From NCBI GenBank assembly GCA_009809945.1, contig WTPW01000302.1, positions 1 through 64,000 of the forward strand: 64,000 nt of DNA, given 5' to 3'. Within the stretch, counting starts at the first letter, position 1; every line of letters starts with the position of its first letter. Below, piece after piece: positions 45,056-56,480 of this stretch. The translations under genes were made by a program, and so were the position numbers. The DNA is from Gigaspora margarita. Taxonomy: Eukaryota > Glomeromycota > Glomeromycetes > Diversisporales > Gigasporaceae. The notes below the pieces were generated by a model. That model saw only the letters and a list, made by a program, of their open reading frames with translations. It was not told the origin of the DNA and ran no database searches.

Positions 45056-46080
45056 ACCTCTATACCTATAAAGCTGCCAAAGATGTTAAATAGACTACTA
45101 TACTTAATCTACTAGAAATGCAAGATTTAGTTATGATCTTAAACAGAACTGAATCTTTCAACTAACTCAAATACTAATTTGAGAAAGTAATGAAGAGCTT
45201 GTTTATGCTCTTGAATCCCAACTAACTAATTTCTCTAACCAGAACTATATCTATGATGAAGTTAATATCATTATGAGAGCTTCTCAAGTTTGATTATCAG
45301 AAACAGAAAAAGAGCAATTGCAACAAATCTTGGCTGAATTCTTTGATATGAGTTATTTAGACTTTGACCAAAGAAATTCTATAGAAAACTTACAAAAAAA
45401 CTTTTAGAGAATTGCAAAAATTTGTAAAAAATGTATTATAATAAAAAAAAAACAAACTTGAACAATTTGACTCTTACTACAAAAAATATTATAAGGTAGC
45501 CAACACTCTTCAGATCCTTAAACTCCTTTACTCTCAATACTCTCAATACCAGAGACATCTATTGTTGAACCCATTATATCAACTTCAACTACTATAAAAT
45601 TTTCTGAACTAACCTAACTTTTTTAGAAATAGATTATACAACAAGCCCAGATTATTACCTTTCTCCAGAAAAAGCCTAAGCCTTTGAACACCTGAACCAG
45701 ACTATTAAAGCTATACAGGCACAAGTTGATTGCTTTGAAAATTTTTACCATTATTTAAGAAAATTGTATACTGAGTTTTTTGTGCCTATGCTGATTTTAG
45801 TAATCAGGATACTCAAAATTTTTGAGTAATATTGAGTATTATAAAAACTAGAAGATCTAAAAAGATTTTATATCCAGAAACATTTGAGAAATTTATACAA
45901 TATCTCAAAAAATAAATCAAAAAGTGAGACCCTTACTACTAACTAAGAAGCCCAGTTTCAACAATTGCTTTTTGAATTTGTAAACCTTTTTGCAAAAGAT
46001 ATAATCCAACTAGATAGAACTAATAATGAACTGACCTAGTCACATTGAATATTTATGAATAATGTACTTTCTACACAGGT
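45056..46080 (+). pseudogene. Degraded retroelement-type coding region, not identified
   Basis: Recognisable peptide runs in shifting frames: LSETEKEQLQQILAEFFDMS, LDFDQRNSIENLQKNF, YYKVANTLQILKLLYSQYSQ, LEIDYTTSPDYYLSPEKA, FEHLNQTIKAIQAQVDCFEN, FVNLFAKDIIQLDRTNNELT. Stops are TAG, TGA or TAA at positions where Trp or Gln would fit. High Gln/Asn/Leu content and position ahead of integrase fragments suggest Gag-Pol of a Ty3/gypsy-type element, but no diagnostic motif was seen. Confidence 0.5.
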
Positions 46081-46084
46081 TGAA

Positions 46085-48050
46085 ATCAATATATTCTATA
46101 TATAATCTACATATATCTTGTACTCCAATATGTGTAAATTATATATAGGATATATGTAGGATATGTGTTCAATAATAAATATCAGGTACCAAATAGGTAA
46201 CAGATAGGTGCCCAATAGATATCAATAAAAATCGGTTATATATCTTATATATATCAGGTATATATAAGGTAGCTATCAAGTACCTGATATATATAGAGTT
46301 AATACAGGCTATCAGACACATATTATATATATATACTATATACATCATATATATATCTTATATATATTATATAAATATTCTGCATTTATAAATTATTTAT
46401 AAAATAAATAAACTATTTTGAACCAATATTTGGTACTAAGTAAACAGACAAGGCTAATTAAGATAATATTGTTCTCAAATATAGGCAGTTCTAAAGGTGG
46501 TGAAATCATGAAAAATGACTCAGTAGATCTCTTTTTATGGCCTCTCAAAGTTTTATAATGATTGTTTAAATTATGTGATTTATATAAACAATTATTGTAA
46601 AGCTTTGAAAAGCCGTAGAAAGTAATATACTGGGCTATTTTTCATGATCTCACTACCTTTAGAACCGCCTTGACATAGAGATCAATATTTAATTAATCAG
46701 CCTATATTTTTTTTTATTTTTAAGAAAATTGTATATGGAGACATGTCTCCATGGCAACCCTACATATAACAGCCAATCATATTTAGGGTTAGAAAATTTT
46801 CATTTGTGTTTTTGTATTATAAAAGTTAGAAAGTTTGTAGGAAATTTTAATTGGCCAATAATTAGCAACATATTATCTAGTCACATACTTAATTTTGATT
46901 GGCTATTCATATAAAGGGTCTCCATGGAGACATGTCTCCATAAAATAATACCCTTATTTTTATATTTAAAAAATAAATAAAAAAGTTTTCTGAACCCATA
47001 TTTGCTATAAGTAAATTGACTAGGCTGATTAATTAAATAATGTTCACTAGCCAAGACAGCTTAAAGGTAGTAAGATTATGAAAAATGGCCTAGTAGATCT
47101 CTTTCTATGGTCTCTCAAAGTTTTCCAACAATTTTAAATAATTTTTTAAATCATGTAATTTTATGTAAACAATCATTATAAACTTTGAGAAGCTGTAGAA
47201 AGATATCTACTAGGCCATTTTTTATGATCTTACTACCTTAAAACTGTCTATATCTGGAAAACAATATTGTCTTAATTGGTCTAATTGATTTACTTGTAGT
47301 AAATATGAATTTAGCTACTTTTTTAAATTTTTTTACTTTTTTTTTGTTTTTGTTTTAAAAAACTTCTAATTTTGTTTATAAAATAGGTTTTTGCAATTTA
47401 ATAAAAGTTTTTTTTTGTAAAATTTTGCATATAATTTAGCGTTTAAATTTAAATTATAAAATAGTTTTAATATTAATCTTTAATAATTTAAAATAATAAT
47501 CAAATTAGCTATTTTGATTATTATTTACAAAAATTTGATTGGTTATGTTCAATGATTTTCTAAACTAGTCAGATAGTAATTAGATAGCTGATATTGTAGG
47601 AAATATAATTGTCATATATCTTGCACATATCTGGTACCCGATGTGTATAGGATATATGGGTTATGGACTAGAAAACCTGTCTTTGAAAAGGGTTTCTATT
47701 TTGAGAAAATGGCAATTATAGTTTGTGCTACTTAAATTTTACCCTGATTTTTTTGTTATTTTAGATATTAATTACTGAATAAACAATATCATATGATTAT
47801 AAAACACTAATTAACCAATTTAATTTAATTGAGTCATAAATCTTTAGTTATAAATCTATTTTTAGAACACAATCATTAAAAAATTGGTTTATAGTAAAGT
47901 TAAACTTTAATTTGAATCAAAAATCTCAAAATTGATAAAAAGTGTCAAAGATGGGTTTTCTAGTTTATGATCTATATATTATCAGGTACCTGATATGTGT
48001 AGAATATGTGTACAATAGATGTATAGCATGTATACTATATGAATACTGTA
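46085..48050. other. Composite non-coding insertion in coding debris
   Basis: GATATATCAGGTACCTGATA-type words at 46,110-46,330 and 47,600-48,050 flank two similar palindromes of about 285 bp (46,430-46,710 and 46,985-47,280; words ATGAAAAATG(A/G)C(T/C)CAGTAGATC and inverse) and a MITE between them. Coding debris lies on both sides, so the whole block may be one element with nested insertions. Confidence 0.5.
46736..46940. mobile_element. TA-flanked MITE with self-palindromic ends
   Basis: Terminal repeats TGGAGACATGTCTCCATGG, each itself palindromic, at both ends, flanked by TA. The interior has CATATTTAGGGTTAGAAAA and several CCAAT motifs (GGCCAATAATTAG, TGATTGGC). The 61-codon frame at 46,729-46,914 lies within it and is not a gene. 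Confidence 0.8.
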
Positions 48051-48051
48051 T

Positions 48052-48430
48052 ATGTTTGATATGTGTCTATTATCCTACATCAACTCTACACATATAGGAA
48101 CTGATACAATATATTATAAAATATCTGAATGTTATTATTGGGACAGATGTATAAAGATATTTGAAATTATGTACACTCTTGTGAGACATATCAAAAACAA
48201 AGTAAAAGTAAAAAAAAAGAACCTTTCCACCCTATTCAAGTAAAAAAAGCCTTTGAATAAGTTGAAAAGATTTAGTTGGACCTTTTTTAATAACTACTCA
48301 AAACAAATATTTTATTATATTGCTACTAATTACTTTAACCAATAGCCAGAAGCTAATGCTGTACTAGATATTTTTTTTATATTACAAGAGCAACCATGTC
48401 TAGATTTTTATTAAATTTTTAATAAAAGTA
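48052..48430 (+). pseudogene. Ty3/gypsy integrase remnant (zinc-binding and start of catalytic core)
   Basis: THIGTDTIYYKISECYYWDR (from about 48,076) matches the H-x-G...YYW stretch of the integrase HHCC domain. Further on, KAFE-stop-VEKI-stop-LDLF (about 48,250) corresponds to the core's first Asp region and YYIATNYF then PEANAVLDI (about 48,318) to its second. The usual TDY is TNY here, so the second catalytic Asp is lost by one G-to-A step, and the Trp expected before PEA is TAG. It stops at about 48,430, where a palindromic element begins. Confidence 0.7.
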
Positions 48431-48912
48431 TAATACATATATATATTGTTGACCTATAGAAGTTGCTATAAAACACAAAATTGATCATAACTCTTGATCC
48501 ACTAATCCAAATTGAATAAAATAACTACCACTAATAAATATAATTATTTATTACATAATTGCTGATCCAGATAAGTTCAGCAGAATTTCTGTATTTAAAA
48601 TTGGGGGCAAAATTCCTATAATATTAACTATAAGCTGAAATTTGAGCGGAGTCAAATGGAAATTAATTTTTTTATTAAGTTAATGATATATGTCGATTAA
48701 TTGAAAGTTGTAGAGCTCGTCGAGATGCATCCAACAGTAGTTAGATCATCCAAATTGGCCTAGTGGATGATGAGTTATTATTAAAAAATGATTGGCTAAT
48801 TATGTAAAATCTCTATATAAACAAATAATATTTACATAAAGAATTTACATAGTCGGCCAATCATTTTTTAATAATATCTCACCATCCACCAGGCCAAGTT
48901 GGATGATCTAAC

Positions 48913-49232
48913 CGGGTCTTTATTATTTCACCAAAAATCATTTCACAGACACCCCATTTAACTAACAAATTATTCACTGACAAGTTCATTTTACTAACAT
49001 TTCATTTTACCGAAGCTCATTTCACTGACAAGTTTTGTTCTATAAAGCACTCTAACTTTAACCCTAATTTTACCCTGACCCTACCCTAACCCTAATGACA
49101 ATGACCAGAATTATTTTGTCAGTAAAATGAGCTTTGGTGGAATGAACTGTTGGTAAAATGAACTTGTCAGTGAATAATTTGTCAGTGAAATGAGATGTCT
49201 GAGAAGTGATTGTCAGTGAAATGATTGCTACC
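48913..49232. mobile_element. Mutator-like MITE with iterons, second copy
   Basis: Perfect 9-bp duplication TGATCTAAC (48,904-48,912; 49,233-49,241). The uninterrupted site is readable in the opposite arm of the host palindrome. Same iteron plan as 40,350-40,877 (TTTCACCAAAAATCA, TTCACTGACAAG, TTTTACCGAAGC). Centre CTTTAACCCTAATTTTACCC, then CCCTAACCCTAATG. Confidence 0.88.
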
Positions 49233-49377
49233 TGATCTAACTACCACCAGATGCGTCTTAACAAGCTCTACAACTTTCAATTAATTGACATATATTGTTA
49301 ACTTACTAAGAAAATTACTTTTCATTTGACTCTGCTCAGATTTTAGCATATAATAAAAATTTATATACAGTAGCCTA

Positions 49378-51053
49378 CAATATTATTATGGAAACTTTTT
49401 GGGCAGCCATTGATTAAAATCGGGTATGTAAACACTGCATGAAATTCAGGTCACGTGACTGGCCAATCTCACAGTAAAACATATTAAAATTTTTTACAGT
49501 TTCATTGCATCACGCAGAATTTATGCAAAAAACTTAAAAATTTGATTTTTTTATTTGTACGAAAATTAAAATTTTATATTATTTTTTTTTAAATTATTTT
49601 ATTAAAAAAAAATTACATTCTAATATTTTATGGGTCTGGCTTCAGCTTTTATACAAGCTTGAACCCAATTGGGAACACTGCCGACCAGATTATGCCAAAG
49701 TTCAGGTGGTGTTTTATACCACAATTTTTTAACAAGATCGTCTAGCTCTGCAAGATTACCTGGCCTTCCCTTATGATATACAGAACACTTTATCTTATTT
49801 CACAGGTTTTCAATTGGGTTAAGACCCAGGCTTTGTGCTGGCCAATTAATCACACAAATCTGATGTTTTTTCAAGTATTGTAGAGCCACCTTATCAATAT
49901 AAGGTCTTGCATTATCTTGGACAAAGATTGGGCAACCTCAATAATTGTTTGCTGGAAATTTTTTTATAGTAGGAATGGCATACTTCCAGAGGATTTCAAG
50001 GTGTGACCTACTATTGGCATTAGATTTTAAAGGAATAAGGGGCCCAACCCTGAACCAGAAGAAGCAGCCCCAATACATGTGACCAGAACTACAGCCTACT
50101 CTACTACCGACACAATCGATTGCCCATTTTTTAGTTGGTTTGTACTACACATGGCCAGAGGAACCCAAAAAAAGATGTACATAGGTCTCATCTGACTACA
50201 ACACATGCTTGAAGTACCAGACAGACCAATCCTAATGTTCAAGTGCTTAACCATACCTTTTTACTATATTCTCAGCTGAGACAAGAGGCTTTGCGAAAGT
50301 GACACATGAAGGCAAGTTCACACTATGCAAAGAACAATGCATAGTGCTCTTAGAAATTTTATTTTCATTTTGGCAATTGTGTAGGTTTGTTATTTGCTGA
50401 AGGTTGAGACATTGGTTACCTTCTGTTACTAAATTTTTAAGTTTTCAAGATCCAAAAGGACTAGAATTTTTGGGCGACTGGTCCTTTTTTGTTTTTTTTG
50501 CACTTCTATGCTAAGCTTACTGTACTCCTTTATGACATTTGACACAGAACTTTTACCACAATTAGCTGCAGCTACAATTGTATAAAGTGAATCATCTCTT
50601 TGGTGACTATAAATTATAGCTCCCTGTTGGTATTCCGTTAAATCTTACTTTACGCCCATTTTTCATGACAAAAAAATTAAGATACACATTTGTTTATTTT
50701 TGTGCCAATTGGTCATATGGAAATACTTTTTTTATACCATGTAATGTGACCTGGGTATCACACTACATTTGAGTGTAATTTGAGACGATTTGAACAAAAA
50801 TTTGATTTTTTATTGATTTTTTTTAAAAAAAAAAATCAAGAAATTCAGAAAATCGATTTTTGTACAAATCAAAAATGGTACTTTGTACTTTTTTGCCTAA
50901 CTTCTGCATAGTATATTGAAACCGTATGAAATTTGAATATGTTTTACTATAAGATTAGCCAGTTACGTGATCTGAATTTTGTGCAGCATTTACTTACCCG
51001 ATTTTAATCGATAGCTATCCAAAAAGTGTCCATAATAATATGGTAGGCCACTA
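49378..51053 (-). mobile_element. Full-length Tc1-type transposon
   Basis: 1,676 bp with TA on both sides (49,376-49,377; 51,054-51,055). The left end begins CAGTAGCCTACAATATTATT; the right end inverse is TAGTGGCCTACCATATTATT. The inverted repeats are long, about 200 bp with many mismatches, and run through GATTAAAATCGGGTA and CACGT(G/A)ACTGGC. One transposase pseudogene on the minus strand fills the middle. It inserted into the palindromic element. Confidence 0.92.
49620..50666 (-). pseudogene. Tc1-family (DD34E) transposase
   Basis: About 348 codons from ATG at 50,666 to TAG, the usual Tc1 length. Near the N-terminus, in a second frame, SSVSNVIKEYSKLS and TSRPKIL are the helix-turn-helix and GRPK-like linker. 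Catalytic Asp 1 lies in SDETYVHLF, Asp 2 in FVQDNARPY and Glu in LGLNPIENL, with 34 residues between the last two, so the triad is retained. Damage: a frame change near 50,440-50,470 and about five stops (TAA, TAG or TGA), each one transition from Gln or Trp codons, for example before SDET and after NPIENL. Cut-and-paste enzyme acting at the element's ends; now inactive. Confidence 0.9.
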
Positions 51054-51090
51054 TAGTACATATCTCAAAATTTACTATTGTTCCATTATA

Positions 51091-51380
51091 GGGATGGCTA
51101 AAGCCATATACCCATGTAATTTTTTGAAAATTTAGTTAAAATTAGCGTTAGAGCCTGTTTAGCATTAGGGTCGGGTTAGGGTTAGGACAGATATATATAA
51201 AATTGCCTTTTCAGCATTTTTTATTAATGGCCCAAGACAGGTTTAAACTGCCATTTTTATATTCTTGTATTTTTTTGTTTTTTGTCTTCTTCGAGCTAAC
51301 CATGTAAACAAAATTGCACAACTCCAGTTGGTTGATTTATACAAAAATGTCACATGGGTACATGACTTTAGATGACCCCC
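51091..51380. mobile_element. MITE with telomere-like core
   Basis: Inverted ends CTAAAGCCATATACCCATG (51,099) and inverse CTAAAGTCATGTACCCATG. Centre GCATTAGGGTCGGGTTAGGG. The interrupted host arm resumes at AATATAGTAATTCTGC. Confidence 0.7.
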
Positions 51381-51430
51381 AATATAGTAATTCTGCTGAT
51401 CTTATCTGGATCATCAATTAAATTAAACAA

Positions 51431-52110
51431 ATATCCTCATATACTTTTAATTGTAGCCTCTTTTGTAATTGCAAATTGCCTTAAATCTTTTTGGTTAAGT
51501 TTTATTAAAAAAATATCTTTCAACTTAGATATATCACAGTAACAAGTAAGGTTACACAAAGTGTTCACTGTCTAAGGTCCCTACTATCTTTAAAGAAGTG
51601 GATATAGAATAACAAATTGGTAGTAACTGTGGGATACTTTCTCCATTCTCACACTGTATTTTGAGAACCTGAAAATTAGATTTTGACTTCATAGAACGTT
51701 TGCTACTAAGAAAAGTCAATTGATTTTGCTCCGTTTGAGCTAAAATTTTAAATATATACCCTTTGTAAGAGTTCACATCCTTTCTACTAAGCTTATCATA
51801 GGACAAAAATGCTATTCCGAACCAGAAAACTTTGTTACAGCATTTTCTCTCTCTGAAGATTTGAAAAGAAAAAATGATTGCAACTAAATAAAGTCAATCA
51901 ATTTAGATCCATTTGATCAAAATTTTGAGGATATATTCTTTGGAAGATTCTGCATCTTTTCTACTAAGCTTATTATAAGACAAAAGGCCCACTGAAATTT
52001 GCAAATCGTGGTGATAGCATTTTTTCTCCTTAAAGATCTGCAAAGATAAGTTTTTTTATAATTATGTTACAGAACAAAATCAATCATTGCGAGACAACCT
52101 GTGGATGAAA
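51431..52110 (-). pseudogene. Coding fragment with internal tandem repeats, not identified
   Basis: At the left, on the minus strand: CDISKLKDIFLIKLNQKDLR and QFAITKEATIKSI followed by TGA. Upstream of it an 84-codon frame (51,806-51,552) reads SYDKLSRKDVNSYKGYIF and LKIQCENGESIPQLLPICYS. 51,655-52,110 is a degenerate tandem repeat of about 185 bp, each with TTTCTACTAAGCTTATCATA, CAGCATTTTCTC and CTGAAGATTTG(A)AAAG blocks, so the protein had internal repeats or the locus expanded. A second copy of the first part is at 57,815-57,995. Family unknown. Confidence 0.5.
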
Positions 52111-52199
52111 TTTTGTAATTTATGCACTGTTAGGATTAGAAGAATATCAGAAACATTCTTTTATTAAGTTACAATGCATATTGATTTAATGAAATTTTG

Positions 52200-53440
52200 T
52201 GATATTAATAGATATTAAAAATAACTTACTGGAAATCACCAAAAGTGACAAAAAATCAATGGAAGTATGAAGAAACGTACTATATAAATCAAACCACAAA
52301 TCAAAGACAAACCCAAAGATACAACAAGAAAAAAATGATACTTAATAGAAACCTAAAAGTAAGAGAACTAGAAGATGAATATACAAGATTATATACAATA
52401 CTTACTGATGAACAAGCTTGGAAAGTCCAAGAAATTGTTGATTAAAACCTTTGGAAATCAAACTTTTGATAACAGACAAATTCCTAAAATGTTAAAAATT
52501 TTTAAGAAAATATTGATTGAAGTCAAAACAGATTGTAAACCAAATGATTAAAAAGAAAATATTGTATACTTACTCTTCTATATTTAGTTAACTACAGCCC
52601 CAGAAAAGAAATCTCTTCTTCAATAACATCAACTACAAAGCTTGCCAACCAGAATCATACTATGAAGCTATAGTGAAATTCTTGATGCTTACTATATTTT
52701 AGAAGATCCAAAGAAAATGAAATTGATCTTGAGGCTATAATTGATGAATATTTAAACATTTTAGATACTTGTTATCAGAATCAAAATCTGTTAAAGCTGA
52801 TGCTAAAGAAGATAATCTTGGAACACCTGAACAACATTTAGAGAATATGGATAATAGTTTGAATGGATAAACAAATCAAACCCAGAGAATTTTGTAATCA
52901 AAATGGAAAAACTCTTGATGAAGCTATTGAAAATTAGAATAGAAAAGTTAATTAGTTTAAGAGAACAATTAAAGATGATCAAGAGGAAATAATGAACACA
53001 TACCCAATTAAATCTATAGAACCTCAATCTGCTAATATATATTATATTATTGATAGTTGTTATCAAAATGAAATTATTTTTAAGAAAAAAGAACATGAAG
53101 CACTTACATATCACCAAAAGTCTGATAAAGTCGATAAACCAAATGATGATGAACAATTTAGATAGTATTCTACACAATATCCTGCTAGTAACTTCTCTAA
53201 AAAATTATTAGAATATTTTCAAGAAATATCTAATATCTATACACTATATACACTATTCAATCTACCCCAATACTTGATAAAAACTCAAACATTTGATCCT
53301 ATAGGATTCTATAAGCAAAATAGAAAAATATTCCTCACCCCAAGTCCGATTTTGATAAAATAATCATTATTTAGCACATTTTAGTATGCTGAACCAGAAT
53401 CTTCAAGAAATTATATATAGTTGCTTAGTACAAAAATATT
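52200..53440 (+). pseudogene. Degraded coding region, retroelement-like, not identified
   Basis: Starts with a 66-codon open frame at 52,245 (LKVRELEDEYTRLYTILTDE, QAWKVQEIVD). Downstream traces include SYSEILDAYYILEDPKK, EIDLEAIIDEYLNILDTCYQ, GKTLDEAIEN, PIKSIEPQSANIYYIIDSCY and LLEYFQEISNIYTLYTLFN. Stops again replace Gln or Trp, and two frames alternate. Highly charged and Gln/Asn-rich. The minus-strand frame at 52,803-53,177 is a by-product. Confidence 0.5.
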
Positions 53441-53446
53441 TTCTTA

Positions 53447-55143
53447 TAAGGTAAGTATGGGTATTGTGGTGGAGTTAAGAGAAATTTGGCATAACCTGGA
53501 TATATTGGTCCAAATTGGATGATTTTGGTACCATTTGATTCGTCTCGATTAGACGAATCGAATGGTACCAAAATCGTTCAATTCGGATCATAGGATCACA
53601 AATTATTTACAATTGTAGGTTACATGAAATTGGAAGGGTATTGTAGTAGATAAGGGTATTGTGGTGAATTCAAAATATGTTGTAACCTATCAGCCCAATC
53701 TAAACGATTTTTATATCATTCGAATCATTGAGATGATTTGAATGGCACAAAAATCGTTTGACTTCAACAAGATATTGACATTAGAATAGTGTCTGAATAT
53801 AACATATTAGTTTTTGATTTAAACATTCGAACACCAATATTTTATGACCCAATGATTGAAAGCAAATGATTTTTGTACCATTCGAATCATCTCGATGAGA
53901 CAATTCAAATAGTATAAAAATCATTTAGTTTGGTCTGATGGGTCATGAGTTATAGCAGATCTGCCACAATGCCCATATCTGCTACAATACCTATAATTAC
54001 TTTATATTTTGATAAAAACTTTTAACATATAAGGTGGATATAGATATTATGGCGCACTACTGATATCTTATGATCTACTAATCAGAATTCTATAATTTTG
54101 GTACCAATTGATTCATCTCAGTGGGATGAATCAATTGGTGCCAAAATCGTAGAATTCTGACTGGTGAATCACGAGATATTACCATTAAAGCGATATTTAA
54201 AGTAGATATGGGTATTATGGTGATAGAAGTATTGTAGTGTACAGCAATATCTTGTGAACCATCAATCAGAATCGTGTAATTTTGGCACCATTTGACTCAT
54301 CTCATCGAGATGACTCGAATGGTACCAAAATTATGTAATTTTGATTAATACTTCTCAAAATATCATAATTTAACCAAAATAAGCTGTGCAAAACAAATTT
54401 TAAAATTAACATAAAATAATGAATAACTCTTAGTAAACAGTCTGTTTTTGATACTTTTACCACCAAAATATCTGCCTTGAAGAGGTGATTCCAACAAGCC
54501 CAAACTCGCTAAAATCCAATTACAGGATCATGGGATTGTTAAAGTTTTATTATTGTTTTGATAAAAATATATAAGTTTAACTAATCAAATTTTCATCAAA
54601 AACAATACAAAAACCTTAGTAATCCCATGATCCTGTGATTGGATTTTAGCAAGCTTGGCTTGTTGGAATTGTCTCTTAAAGGCAGACATTTTAGTGATAA
54701 AATTATTGAAAATGGACTGTTCTACCAAGAGTTATTCATTATTTTATGTTAATTTTAAAATTGGCTTTGTGCAGCTTATTTTGGTTTAATTGTGATATAT
54801 TGAGAATATCAAGCAAAATCACATGATTGTGGTACCATTTGATTCGTCTCAATAAGACAAATTGAATAGTATCAAAATCATTCAATTCTGATCAATAGAT
54901 CTCAATTGATCATGAAAAATTGTATGTGCGCCATAATTGGTACCTGTATTATAATTTATTATTTTACTTTGTATTTTTTAATTAATGATATCTTATGATC
55001 TAGTGATTAGAATTGAATAATTTTGGTACTATTCGATTCGCCTTGATGTGACGAATCCAATAGTACCAAAATCATTCAATTCTGATCGATACATTATGTA
55101 TTATAGGCTAAAATACTTAACTGCGCTATAATACCCATATCCA
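53447..55143. repeat. Element with an array of seven long hairpins
   Basis: Bounded by inverted ends TATAAGGTAAGTATGGGTAT and inverse TATAAGATGGATATGGGTAT. Contains seven hairpins of about 75-80 nt at about 53,510, 53,690, 53,860, 54,085, 54,265, 54,815 and 55,005, each of the form ATGATTTTGGTACCATTYGA, TTCGTCTC, loop, GAGACGAATC and the inverse. A palindrome is nested at 54,352-54,808. It interrupts coding debris at both sides. Confidence 0.8.
54352..54808. repeat. 457-bp palindrome
   Basis: Arms of about 215 bp meet near 54,575: TCTCAAAATATCATAATTTA, CCAAAATAAGCTGTGCAAA, ATGAATAACTCTTAGTAAAC, CCAAAATATCTGCCTTGAAG, CAACAAGCCCAAACTCGCTA and their inverse. It shares the CAACAAGCCCAAA...ACAGGATC motif with the palindrome at 42,465. 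Confidence 0.85.
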
Positions 55144-55144
55144 T

Positions 55145-56480
55145 CTTATATACATGATCTTTAAAAACAACAACAAACCAGTACTGATCCTAAACCAATA
55201 GGATTATTCCATCCATACTGATCATTTCATACTAATATTTTATTCATATTCTTGACCTTGCCCAATCCCAATTTATGAATTGTCTAATAGGATATCAACC
55301 AACTACCTGTTACCAAGCTCAAAGAACTTATATCTGAACATTCTAAGAGATTGGCACAGAATCAGATCATAATACTAAAACATGGAGATTCAACCCATGA
55401 TGACCTATAGTCATTTGTCAATATAACACCAACAATGAAAGAACTCAAGTCCCAAGGCCCCATACAAAAAAAATCTTCCAACACTATCTTATTTTACTTA
55501 TCTGGGTCAAACTCAGGACTAACAGAGCAAAGACTTAAAAAAAACCCAAGACAAGCTCTACCAAAGTGAAATACTCCAATCTTGATCATATTCATTCAAA
55601 AATATTTACGGCGAGATATTTATCATGGAAATACTCTGTTGGATAGAAAATTATGAAAATATATTACTGATCTAGGTTTACCAAAACCGCTTGATAAAAA
55701 GGAACAAGAAGGATATACTGTATAGTGCCGAAAATAAGCTACCTCCAAAAGAAGCTACCCCCCAGATTTTCAGAAGAATTTTTAAAGAAATCGTTAACAG
55801 TCGCTACATATAAAACTTTTTATTTTACTAAGTAAATATCAAAAGTGTGATTAAGTAAAGTTGTTCAGAACAATGAAATACACCTACAGTAAAAAATTAA
55901 TAGCATATGGACAACATTTTATTAGTACGTTTTGCAATTTTTCAAAAAATTTAACAATTCGAAAATAAGCTACCCCCACATTTTTTTGTTAACTTTTTGG
56001 ACAAAAAGGGTAGCTTATTTTCGGTAAAATACGGTATCTATGGAATTTTACCTTATATTATAGCAAAAGCTCTTTAAAAAATAACCATATACTCCAAGCA
56101 CCAGAATTAGATCTAAACCCACAAAACAGAGACAATAAAAAATGACTACTTGTACTGATAAAGACTCAACTATAAGAAAGATCCATGAAATGCACAATCA
56201 ATAACTATGAGAATATCAATGACAAAATCTAAAGAATGAACTGTACTAATAAAAACCCTTGTGGGAATATAAAGTAAAACCACCCAAAACTATAAATACT
56301 AAAACAGTACTTACCTTCACAAAAAGACACTGACAATGAAATCACATTCCCAAGAACCTTTAGATAGCAATATAACAAGAAAATGTTAACACTGAAGAAC
56401 GTTAAAGCTGAAATGAATATACAACAAAGACTACTAAATTAATGAAGGTACCAACACCAACTACTATGACAAAAAAGACC
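55145..56480 (+). pseudogene. Degraded coding region interrupted by a MITE, not identified
   Basis: Traces: SQFMNCLIGYQPTTCYQAQR (about 55,270), YNTNNERTQVPRPHTKKIFQ, FIQKYLRRDIYHGNTLLDRK (about 55,592), YITDLGLPKPLDKKEQEGY (about 55,656). After the MITE at 55,718-56,034 the frame continues GILPYIIAKAL (about 56,043), then decays. TGA appears three times where Trp fits (PK-stop-NTPIL, RKL-stop-KYI, FNP-stop-stop-P). Possibly Pol or Gag of a retroelement. Confidence 0.5.
55718..56034. mobile_element. TA-flanked MITE (GAAAATAAGCTACC family) inside coding debris
   Basis: 317 bp with inverted ends CTGTATAGTGCCGAAAATAA and inverse CCGTATTTTACCGAAAATAA, flanked by TA. Internal words AATAAGCTACCCCC and AAGTAAAGTTGTTCAG. 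The reading frame on the left (DKKEQEGY) continues on the right (GILPYIIAKAL), which supports the borders. Related to 63,113-64,000. Confidence 0.85.

Larger units (their letters stand above)
48451..51440. mobile_element. Palindromic (fold-back) element of about 600 bp hosting three insertions
   Basis: Left arm about 48,537-48,830 and right arm about 48,835-51,415 are complementary once three insertions are removed: 48,913-49,232, 49,378-51,053 and 51,091-51,380. Matching blocks include GCTGATCCAGATAAG(T/A)TCAGCAGAATT, GCGGAGTCAAATGG and GATCATCCAAATTGGCCTAG. The start (GTTGACCTATAGAAGTTGC) recurs at 57,158 and part of the arm at 62,621. Confidence 0.8.

Noticed and set aside
52803-53177. 124-codon minus-strand frame
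   Set aside because: Antisense by-product of the charged, Asn/Lys-rich coding remnant on the + strand.
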